Source: Candidatus Dormiibacterota bacterium (GTDB lineage: Bacteria; Chloroflexota; Dormibacteria; Aeolococcales; Bog-877). Taken from it: 7,762 nt of DNA. Under the pieces are notes generated by a model. That model was given only the letters and a program-made list of their open reading frames with translations. It was not told where the DNA came from and searched no databases. The DNA lies in contig PKXE01000120.1 of the NCBI GenBank assembly GCA_003132265.1, forward strand, positions 6,679 through 14,440, given 5' to 3'. Below, in pieces: positions 1 through 5,362 of this stretch. A program made the position numbers and the translations under genes. Positions within the stretch are counted from its first letter, which is position 1, and each line of letters begins with the position of its first letter.

Positions 1-18
1 TTGGACGGAAGGGAAGGA

Positions 19-93
19 TGGCTCCGGAGCACGGATTCGAACCGTGAACCTTGCGGTTAACAGCCGCCTGCTCTACCGTTGAGCTACTCCGGA
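19..93 (-). tRNA. trnN: tRNA-Asn (anticodon GUU), CCA encoded
   Basis: Read on the minus strand, the gene folds as a standard tRNA. The 7-bp acceptor stem pairs TCCGGAG (5' end at 93) with CTCCGGA (29-23), followed by discriminator G (22) and an encoded CCA (21-19). The D arm AGCTC...GAGC and the T arm ACGG-TTCGAAT-CCGT are clear. The anticodon loop CTGTTAA puts GTT at 61-59, which reads AAC/AAU codons, so the charge is asparagine. The outermost pair of the anticodon stem is a G-A mismatch, which a functional tRNA can tolerate. The gene appears to have its own promoter just upstream rather than depending on read-through from the regulator gene. Confidence 0.96.
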
Positions 94-107
94 TCGATCA
101 GGGGGAG

Positions 108-136
108 AGTTTACCGAGGGCCGGACCCGCGGTCAG
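108..136 (-). promoter_or_regulatory. Candidate promoter of tRNA-Asn
   Basis: On the minus strand a -35 hexamer CTGACC (136-131; 4 of 6 to TTGACA) is followed by a 17-bp spacer and a -10 hexamer TAAACT (113-108; 4 of 6 to TATAAT). Transcription would start near 101, about 8 nt before the mature tRNA 5' end. Spacing and placement are ideal for a vegetative promoter. This is inference from consensus matching only. Confidence 0.5.
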
Positions 137-152
137 GCGGCGACCTCGGTGA
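111..152 (-). terminator. Weak candidate hairpin between regulator gene and tRNA-Asn
   Basis: ACCGAGG (113-119) pairs with CCTCGGT (144-150), extended by a wobble and one more pair to 111/152. A smaller hairpin, GACC-CGC-GGTC (124-134), sits inside. No T-run follows in either direction. The structure lies 52 to 93 nt past the regulator's stop codon and overlaps the proposed tRNA promoter. It could be a terminator for the regulator transcript, or chance pairing in GC-rich DNA. Confidence 0.25.
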
Positions 153-203
153 ATCGGGGGACTGACCAGAGGGACAGCTCGCCGATCGCCTTGGCTTCAG
201 CGG

Positions 204-1463
204 CTACTGGCGGTCGGTGGTGATCGACAGCAGCTCGATCGCCTCCAGCGCCAGCGCCAGTTGAGCGAGGTCCCGAGGGTCGGCCGGAGATAGGTGGGTC
301 AAGTCCTGGATCCTGGCCAGCCGGTTGAATACGGTGTTGCGGTGGCAGGGGACCCGACTGGCGACCTTGGCCACCGAGCCGCCGCATTGTACGTAGAGGC
401 GCAGCGTCCGCAGCAGCACTCCCCGCTCCCCCGGGCCGAGGTCCATCACCGCCCCCAACGAGCGTCGGACCAGGCGCTGGGCGAGATCCGGGGAGGCGAC
501 CAGGAAAACGCTGGTGAGGCGATCGTCCAGGCTGGCCACTTCGATCCGATGAGGGGGGATGGCCTTGAGAGCCAGTTCCGCGAGCCGATACGCGGAGCCG
601 ACCTGGCGCAGGGACTCCACCTCGGGGCTGAGGCCGGCCCGAAGCTTGGCGAAGCCTTCCAGGCAGTGCCGACTCGACTCCGACCCGCCTGCCCGGGGAG
701 AGAGGACCCCCACCAGCCGATCTTGGCGTAGCAGCCATTCGGAGCGAATCCCCCGGGCACTCAGCGCCGCCGCCAGGGAGTCACCGGTCTCCCCGCCCGG
801 CTCGGCAACCGCGACCAGGTAGGGACCGGCCTCGGTGAGATCAAGGACGTCCGCTGCGAAGGCGAGGTCGGCCTCGCTCGCCATCCCCGTCAGCAGGCTG
901 TGGAGCAGCGTTTGCCGCTGGGTCGCGTCCCGCCTGTGCAGCTCGGCCTGGGTGCGCTGGTAGGTGGTCCCCACCTCCGACGAGAATCGATCGGTCATTT
1001 CCCAGACTAGGACCGCGCCCTCCAGGAGTTCCGCCGTGGGCGGCGGGGAGCAGGCGCTGGCCTCGATCAGCAGCTCCTCCCAGACCACGATCCCGCCCAC
1101 CCGATAGGCCCGGAGCAAACTCTCCAGCGGCAATCCCTGCTCGGCCCGGCGCCGGCCGGTGGCTCTGGCCACCTCCAGTGACGCCTTAGCGAGGTCTGGC
1201 AGAGAGGTCAGGGCGCTGACGTACTCCCGGAGGTTGTCGGACACCGACCGCAACAGGTCAGCGTCAGGTACCAACTTTCGCTCTCGGTAGGTCTCATCCC
1301 GGGCCTCCAGCGTCAAAATCAGACGATCGGTCATCTCGGAGATGCGGTGGAGCAGTCCCCGGGAAAGATCGGCAATAACCTCGACCGATCGGGATGACGG
1401 GTGCTGCACGCTGCGCAGCGCCAAACCAGCCCGGTCGCTGTGCTCGCGGACGGTATCGACCAT
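204..1463 (-). CDS. PucR/CdaR-family transcriptional regulator (RsbRD-like N-terminus, HTH_30 C-terminus)
   Basis: This is a likely cytoplasmic DNA-binding regulator of 419 residues. The C-terminus (about 350-407) is a clear PucR-type helix-turn-helix: GGSVAKVASRV, then HRNTVFNRLARI, then an acidic DPRD and the LAQLALALEAIELL tail. Residues about 37-170 resemble the all-helical RsbRD N-terminal domain found in this family, including GRRRAEQGLPLESLLRAYR and VVWEE. The middle (about 212-300) is where family members carry a degenerate GGDEF-like domain, and is only weakly recognisable here. I chose ATG at 1463 because GGGAG lies 7 nt upstream. The frame stays open to a TTG at 1571, but that extension crosses the operator repeats and begins upstream of the predicted transcription start. 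ATGs at 1496 and 1490 are possible but have poor ribosome sites. The gene is divergent from the importer operon, which suggests it controls that operon and itself. The effector is unknown. Confidence 0.88.
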   Translation of the reverse strand: MVDTVREHSDRAGLALRSVQHPSSRSVEVIADLSRGLLHRISEMTDRLILTLEARDETYRERKLVPDADLLRSVSDNLREYVSALTSLPDLAKASLEVARATGRRRAEQGLPLESLLRAYRVGGIVVWEELLIEASACSPPPTAELLEGAVLVWEMTDRFSSEVGTTYQRTQAELHRRDATQRQTLLHSLLTGMASEADLAFAADVLDLTEAGPYLVAVAEPGGETGDSLAAALSARGIRSEWLLRQDRLVGVLSPRAGGSESSRHCLEGFAKLRAGLSPEVESLRQVGSAYRLAELALKAIPPHRIEVASLDDRLTSVFLVASPDLAQRLVRRSLGAVMDLGPGERGVLLRTLRLYVQCGGSVAKVASRVPCHRNTVFNRLARIQDLTHLSPADPRDLAQLALALEAIELLSITTDRQ

Positions 1464-1522
1464 CAACTTGCTCCCAATCGTCAAAGGCATGGGCATCGGC
1501 ACATCCCATTGGCCGCGAAAGC

Positions 1523-1542
1523 CAGCCAATGCCCATTGGCTG
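1523..1542. promoter_or_regulatory. Perfect inverted repeat, candidate operator
   Basis: CAGCCAATG and CATTGGCTG form perfect 9-bp arms around a 2-bp CC spacer. The element overlaps the candidate -35 of the importer promoter (1536-1541) and lies just downstream of the predicted start point of the regulator gene. A site placed like this could bind a dimeric regulator and control both directions. The half-site CATTGG fits the CNTTGG core of the PucR box known from Bacillus purine catabolism. That match is short and only suggestive. Confidence 0.5.
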
Positions 1543-1564
1543 ATCCCGGCGCCAATGCTAGGCT
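1536..1564 (+). promoter_or_regulatory. Candidate promoter of the importer operon
   Basis: TTGGCT (1536-1541; 4 of 6 to TTGACA), a 17-bp spacer and TAGGCT (1559-1564; fits the actinobacterial TANNNT) point toward the importer genes. The -35 lies in the right arm of the palindrome, and the -10 shares two bases with the oppositely oriented -10 of the regulator. A start near 1571 gives a leader of about 200 nt. The match is weaker than for the minus-strand promoter. Confidence 0.3.
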
Positions 1565-1584
1565 TGGGCAAATGCCTGGGTCAA
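1555..1584 (-). promoter_or_regulatory. Candidate promoter of the PucR-type regulator
   Basis: On the minus strand TTGACC (1584-1579; 5 of 6 to TTGACA) is separated by 18 bp from TAGCAT (1560-1555; 4 of 6 to TATAAT). The start point would be near 1548, giving a leader of about 85 nt to the ATG at 1463. A GCATTGG element (1558-1552) overlaps the -10 and the 20-bp palindrome follows the start point. This arrangement is typical of autorepression. Confidence 0.5.
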
Positions 1585-1700
1585 TGCCCATGATTGGGCT
1601 TGTCTGTCGGGCTGGCGACGAGGGGTGGCTCGGGGTCAGGATCCGGCGGCTGGGGCATCCCAGGGGTCGGCCCGGGACTAGGGGCGCTCCCTCCCGCTGG

Positions 1701-1737
1701 GGCTGATCGCGTGACTGTCGGAGCCATGCGATCAGCC
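1701..1737 (+). promoter_or_regulatory. Stem-loop in the importer operon leader
   Basis: GGCTGATCGC (1701-1710) and GCGATCAGCC (1728-1737) are perfect 10-bp complementary arms around a 17-nt loop that contains an ATG (1726). The structure ends 32 nt before the GTG start of the first importer gene. There is no T-tract, so it is not a classical terminator. It could be a second DNA operator, an RNA structure affecting translation, or a processing or stability element. Confidence 0.4.
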
Positions 1738-1769
1738 GGGGCCGCGTCTCGCCGCGGTCGCCGCGGGCG

Positions 1770-2567
1770 GTGACCGCGGTGGCCAGGCCGGGCGACCTGA
1801 AGGTCGAAGACATCACGGTCAGATTTAGTGGTCTGACTGCCCTCGACCGGATCTCGCTAGCGGTTGAGGCCGGCGAGGTCGTCGGGATCATCGGGCCGAA
1901 CGGCGCCGGCAAGACCACTCTGTTCAACGTCATCTGTGGCTTCGTTCGTCCGGAGAGCGGGCAGATCACCTACCGCGGTCAGCCCCTGCTGGGATTGCCC
2001 ACGCATCGGTTGATCCGCCTAGGCATCGCCCGCACCCTGCAGGGCCTGGGCTTGTGGCCGAGCCTGACCGTTCTGGAGAATGTGGTCGCGGGGGCCGCTC
2101 GGAGGCCCAGCTTCGGCGCCGCTCTCTTCGGCGGGCGAAGTTCGATGCGGATGGAGCGTCAACTCGTCCAGGAGGCGGGCGAGCTCCTTTCCGAGCTGGG
2201 AATCGCCCAGGCCGCCAGCGCCTACCCGCGCTCTCTGCCCTATGGAGTTCAGAAGCGTGTCAGCATCGCCCGGGCACTCATGGCGCGGCCCTCGCTGCTA
2301 CTCCTGGACGAGCCCGCCAGCGGCCTCTCGCAGCGTGAGGTCAGCGAGCTCGCCCAGTTGGTTGCGGGGGTTCGGCAGACGGCCGCTTTGGCGATCGTGG
2401 ACCACAACGTCGACCTGGTTACGGAGGTCTCCGATCGGGTGGTCGTGCTCAACTTCGGCCGGGTGATAGCGTCCGGTACCCCTCAAGAGATCAGAGCCGA
2501 CCCGAACGTGGCCGAGGCCTACCTGGGCGAGCCCGCGGTAGCCCAAGGGGATTCCGGCGATGCTTGA
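1770..2567 (+). CDS. livG: LivG-like ABC importer ATPase (HAAT family)
   Basis: This is one of the two cytoplasmic ATPases that drive a branched-chain amino acid type importer (265 aa, normal for LivG). Visible ATP-site elements in order are Walker A GPNGAGKTT (42-50), Q-loop Q91 in RTLQ, the signature region LPYGVQ (156-161), Walker B LLLLDEP (176-182) and the switch histidine in VDHN (H212). ARTLQG and the LTVLENV segment are typical of the LivG branch. The signature is a degenerate form of LSGGQ, which occurs in this subfamily. The GTG start at 1770 lacks a good ribosome site and overlaps the stop of a 15-20 codon leader frame (TGA 1771-1773). GTG at 1779 is an alternative. It is first in the operon and overlaps the next gene by 8 bp, indicating coupled translation with its ATPase partner. 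Confidence 0.93.
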   Translation: MTAVARPGDLKVEDITVRFSGLTALDRISLAVEAGEVVGIIGPNGAGKTTLFNVICGFVRPESGQITYRGQPLLGLPTHRLIRLGIARTLQGLGLWPSLTVLENVVAGAARRPSFGAALFGGRSSMRMERQLVQEAGELLSELGIAQAASAYPRSLPYGVQKRVSIARALMARPSLLLLDEPASGLSQREVSELAQLVAGVRQTAALAIVDHNVDLVTEVSDRVVVLNFGRVIASGTPQEIRADPNVAEAYLGEPAVAQGDSGDA

Positions 2568-3264
2568 CGTCAGCGATTTAACCGTCGCCTACGGCCAGGC
2601 CGTGGCCCTGGACCAAGTGTCACTCACGGTGCCGGAGCGCTCGATCACGGCGGTCCTAGGCGCTAACGGCGCCGGCAAAACCACCTTGGTGCGGACCATC
2701 TCCGGCCTGGTGCGGGGCCGCGGTGGCAGCGTGCGCCTGGACGGGCTGGACATCTCGCGGTTGGCACCTGAGCGCGTGGCGCGCCTGGGCATCGCTCACG
2801 TGCCTGAGGGGCACGGGGTCGTCACCGAGCTCAGCGTCGAGGAGAACCTGCGCCTGGGCAGCATGGCGAGCCGCGGTGGCGGCGTGCGGCAGGCCCTCGA
2901 GGAGTCCTACGAGCTGTTTCCGCGGCTGCGGTCGAGACGCCGTCTCTCAGCGGCCAGCCTCTCCGGAGGCGAGCGCCAGATGCTCGCCATCGCGCGGGGA
3001 CTGGCGGCTCATCCCCGGCTCCTGCTCCTGGACGAGCCCTCCCTGGGGCTCGCGGGCCAGGTGCTCCAGCAGATCATGTCCAAGCTCCGGTCCCTGGTGG
3101 CCGATCGAGGCCTGACCGTGCTGCTGATCGAGCAGAACGCTCGTAGCGCACTCTCGGTCGCTGACGACGCTGTCGTGTTGGCTTTGGGGCAGGTGGTGGC
3201 CCACGACCGAGCTGCCAAGTTGGCGGCCGACCGCGACCTGCTCGGTACCTACCTTGGCTTCTAA
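2560..3264 (+). CDS. livF: LivF-like ABC importer ATPase (HAAT family)
   Basis: This is the second ATPase of the importer (234 aa, typical LivF size), expected to pair with LivG on the cytoplasmic face of LivH/LivM. Motifs are Walker A GANGAGKTT (34-42), the LivF-type HVPEGHGVVTELSVEENL segment (80-97) at the Q-loop position, canonical signature LSGGE (134-138), Walker B RLLLLDEP (153-160) and IEQN (190-193). Q192 stands where most ABC ATPases have the switch histidine, and EQN at this spot is the usual LivF form. The ATG at 2560 lies inside the end of livG and has AAGGGG 9 nt upstream. The protein ends with the family-typical LLGTYLGF. Confidence 0.94.
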   Translation: MLDVSDLTVAYGQAVALDQVSLTVPERSITAVLGANGAGKTTLVRTISGLVRGRGGSVRLDGLDISRLAPERVARLGIAHVPEGHGVVTELSVEENLRLGSMASRGGGVRQALEESYELFPRLRSRRRLSAASLSGGERQMLAIARGLAAHPRLLLLDEPSLGLAGQVLQQIMSKLRSLVADRGLTVLLIEQNARSALSVADDAVVLALGQVVAHDRAAKLAADRDLLGTYLGF

Positions 3265-3313
3265 GCTTCGGTCAAGGGCGGCGATACCAGCTGTGGGCGG
3301 CGGGCGCTAGTCC

Positions 3314-4189
3314 ATGCACACCCTGCTGGTCCTGATCATCGAGGGCCTGGTTCAGGGGGCGATCTACGCCGCTCTGGCGCTGGCGTTGGTGCTGATCTGG
3401 CGGGCGACCAAGGTGATCAATTTCGCCCAGGGGGCGATGGCCATGGTCACCACCTACGTGGCCCTGTTTGTGATTCAGCTGGGTCTTTCCTATTGGGCCG
3501 CCTTTGCCATTGCGCTGGCGTTCGGTTTCCTCCTGGGCGCGGTGGTGGAGCGGGTGCTGGTGCGGCCGGTCGAGTCGGCTTCGCCCTTCAACGTGGTGAT
3601 TCTGACGCTCGGCCTCTACCTCTTCCTGGAGGCGGTCGTGCCCATGATCTTCGGCGGCAGCATCCGATCCTTTCCCCCCGCCTTCGCCATCACCGGGATC
3701 GAGGTGGGCAAGGTTCAGGTCCCCCTCTCGGGCTTCGACCTCTTCACCTTCGGCAGTGTGCTGGTGGTCGTGCTCTTGCTGGCAGCGCTGTTCCAGCGAA
3801 CCAATCTGGGTCTGCGGATGCGGGCCTCGGCCTTCAGTCCCGAGGTGGCGCGGCTGCTGGGGATTCGCGTTGGCCGCATGCTCACCACGGGGTGGGCCTT
3901 GGCCGCAGTGCTGGGTGCCTTGGCGGGGATCCTGATCGCGCCCACGTTGCTCCTCCAGCCCACCTACATGGACGAGGTTTTCATCTTCGGGTTCACCGGG
4001 GCCATCGTGGGTGGCCTCGACAGCCCGTGGGGGAGCGTGGTGGGTGGCCTGCTGATGGGGCTGGTGCTCACGTTCGTGGGCTACGTCAGCCCTGACCTGG
4101 AAACGCTGGCGGGGCTGGCGATCCTGACCGCGATCTTGATGGTCCGACCGCAGGGCCTCTTCTCGGGACACCGGGAGCGACGGGTGTGA
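3314..4189 (+). CDS. livH: LivH-like ABC importer permease (HAAT family)
   Basis: This is an integral membrane permease (291 aa, normal length) that forms half of the transport channel. About eight hydrophobic segments are visible, near residues 5-28, 41-57, 60-79, 92-113, 141-160, 190-210, 222-250 and 262-276. Family motifs are INFAQG (35-40), the cytoplasmic loop GLRMRAS...SPEVARLLGI (166-184) that docks on the ATPases, GGLDSPWG (233-240) and RPQGLF (278-283). An in-frame TAG (3308-3310) just upstream fixes ATG 3314 as the first possible methionine. No clear Shine-Dalgarno sequence precedes it, although the 49-nt gap after livF is short enough for one transcript. Confidence 0.94.
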   Translation: MHTLLVLIIEGLVQGAIYAALALALVLIWRATKVINFAQGAMAMVTTYVALFVIQLGLSYWAAFAIALAFGFLLGAVVERVLVRPVESASPFNVVILTLGLYLFLEAVVPMIFGGSIRSFPPAFAITGIEVGKVQVPLSGFDLFTFGSVLVVVLLLAALFQRTNLGLRMRASAFSPEVARLLGIRVGRMLTTGWALAAVLGALAGILIAPTLLLQPTYMDEVFIFGFTGAIVGGLDSPWGSVVGGLLMGLVLTFVGYVSPDLETLAGLAILTAILMVRPQGLFSGHRERRV

Positions 4190-4199
4190 GGACGTGAGC

Positions 4200-5294
4200 A
4201 TGCGCAAGGCGGTGGGGGCGGTGCGCCAGTCCGGACGCCGCGTTCCGGTGGCGTCTCTCTGGGGGGTGGTTGGCCGGCGGCCGCTGGCCCGCCACGGATT
4301 GTTCGCGGTGCTGGTCGCGATCGCCATCGTCATCTTCAGCTACCAGGTCAGCTCGTATACCAACTACAACCTCGCCGAGGTGGCCGTGTTTGTGATTGCG
4401 GCCGCCGGGCTGACGCTGTTGACGGGCGTGAACGGACAGATCTCGCTCGGCCACGGCGCCCTGATGGCGGTGGGCGCTTACACCACGGCACTCCTCTTGA
4501 AGTCCCAGCCTAATCTGGCGATGATTTTGGTACTGCTGACATCGGTCGCCACCACCGCCGGGGCGGGCCTGATCTTCGGGGTGGCGGCGGCTCGGCTGCG
4601 GGGCCCGTACCTGGCTGGCGCCACGCTGGCCCTGGCCTTGGCCTTGCCCCAGTTGGCGCTCCATTTCTCCTCACTCTTTGGCGGTGAGGAGGGTATCCCG
4701 ATCACGCCGCCCAGCGCGCCCAGTTGGCTGGGGGCGACGTTCTCAAGCGAGCAGTGGCTGGCCTGGATTTCGGTTGTGGCCGCGCTGGTGACCCTGGTCC
4801 TCTTGGCCAACCTGATGCGGAGCTGGGTGGGCCGGACCCTAAAGGCGGTCCGCGACGACGAAGTCGCCGCGCTGCTGGCCGGAATCAACGTGGGCAGAAT
4901 CCAGGTGCTGGCCTTCGTGATCAGCGCCGGTTGTGCCGGCCTAGCCGGCGCGCTCTTCGCCTACTGGGTCGGCCTCGCGGCGCCGGCGGCCTTCAGTGTC
5001 ACTCTCTCGCTCCAACTGCTGATCGCCATCGTCATCGGGGGTCTGGGCAGCCTGGTGGGGGCGGTCTGGGGCTCGCTGGTCTTGGTTATGGTGCCGGACC
5101 TCACCGGCAGCCTCGCGAGCGGGCTCAATCTGCCCAGTTCGATCGCCAACAACCTGCCGCTAGCGATCTTCGGGCTGGTACTGATGGTTGCCATCCTGGC
5201 GTTCCCTGGTGGCATCCAGGGTGGCCTGAAACGACTCGCCGGGCTGGGCCGGTCGCGCTGGCGGCAACACGGGTTACGCAGGGAGAGTGGCTAG
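4200..5294 (+). CDS. livM: LivM-like ABC importer permease (HAAT family)
   Basis: This is the second channel subunit (364 aa, usual LivM range). A basic N-terminal stretch (about 1-31) precedes multiple hydrophobic segments, for example near 33-48, 57-75, 84-100, 107-130, 136-155, 187-205, 235-258, 268-298 and 318-335. LivM motifs are GQISLGHG (79-86), the ATPase-docking loop WVGRTLKAVRDDEVAALLAGI (209-229) and GGLGSLVGAVWG (280-291). I chose ATG 4200 because GAGG (4188-4191) lies 8 nt upstream, overlapping the livH stop. A GTG at 4194 is in frame and would add two residues, but it is too close to that ribosome site. The tight junction with livH indicates translational coupling. Confidence 0.93.
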   Translation: MRKAVGAVRQSGRRVPVASLWGVVGRRPLARHGLFAVLVAIAIVIFSYQVSSYTNYNLAEVAVFVIAAAGLTLLTGVNGQISLGHGALMAVGAYTTALLLKSQPNLAMILVLLTSVATTAGAGLIFGVAAARLRGPYLAGATLALALALPQLALHFSSLFGGEEGIPITPPSAPSWLGATFSSEQWLAWISVVAALVTLVLLANLMRSWVGRTLKAVRDDEVAALLAGINVGRIQVLAFVISAGCAGLAGALFAYWVGLAAPAAFSVTLSLQLLIAIVIGGLGSLVGAVWGSLVLVMVPDLTGSLASGLNLPSSIANNLPLAIFGLVLMVAILAFPGGIQGGLKRLAGLGRSRWRQHGLRRESG

Positions 5295-5350
5295 GCGTCG
5301 GTATACGAGGCAAGATGGAGACCTGACTAGATCAGTGCCAACACGGAAAT

Positions 5351-5357
5351 GGAGGAG
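5351..5357 (+). promoter_or_regulatory. Strong ribosome binding site of the solute-binding protein
   Basis: GGAGGAG ends 5 nt before the ATG at 5363 (core GGAGG ends 7 nt before it). It is much stronger than the sites of livG or livH, in keeping with the higher amount of binding protein such importers usually need. Confidence 0.75.
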
Positions 5358-5362
5358 CAACC

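Larger units (their letters stand above)
1505..1598. repeat. Cluster of CATTGG/CCAATG and ATGCCCAT elements
   Basis: The 9-mer CCCATTGGC occurs at 1505-1513 and 1532-1540, 27 bp apart. CCAATGC (the same core on the other strand) occurs at 1526-1532 and 1552-1558. CAATGCCCAT occurs at 1527-1536 and 1582-1591, 55 bp apart, and its core ATGCCCAT recurs inverted just outside the cluster at 1489-1496. Looser copies are TCAATG (1581-1586) and GATTGG (1592-1597). This density within about 95 bp is best explained as multiple binding sites for a regulator, probably the adjacent PucR-type protein. Confidence 0.5.
1464..1769. other. Divergent regulatory intergenic region (306 bp)
   Basis: This is the noncoding stretch between the regulator and the importer operon. 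From left to right it holds the regulator's ribosome site and leader, a cluster of CATTGG/CCAATG elements (1505-1598), overlapping candidate promoters facing both ways (1536-1584), a featureless G-rich stretch (about 1600-1700), and a strong stem-loop (1701-1737) before the first importer gene. The only open frames are short: 1584-1706 (40 codons) and 1711-1773 or 1726-1773 (20 or 15 codons). None has a convincing ribosome site or a recognisable product. Confidence 0.75.

Noticed and set aside
19..93. tRNA gene as an integration (att) site for a mobile element
   Set aside because: No integrase gene or repeated tRNA 3' fragment is visible in the window, and the neighbouring genes look like ordinary chromosomal ones.
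133..738. A 201-codon minus-strand frame overlapping the regulator's 3' half
   Set aside because: A Pro/Gly/Arg-rich out-of-frame product. The HTH motif in the regulator's frame is convincing.
1584..1706. A 40-codon plus-strand frame in the importer leader
   Set aside because: No convincing ribosome site and an unremarkable sequence; kept only as a side note to the leader finding.
3276..3306. Direct repeats of GGGCGGCG between livF and livH
   Set aside because: Short, G+C-only repeats are common in this DNA and no structure or function can be assigned.
3272..4333. A 353-codon open frame on the minus strand opposite livH and the start of livM
   Set aside because: Its product is low-complexity and rich in His, Gln, Arg, Glu and Gly with no family resemblance. 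It is the antisense image of well-supported permease genes in GC-rich DNA.
5315..5335. CTGA-CTAGA-TCAG small inverted repeat in the livM/binding-protein gap
   Set aside because: Four-base arms with a five-base loop are expected by chance, and no promoter hexamer pair accompanies it.
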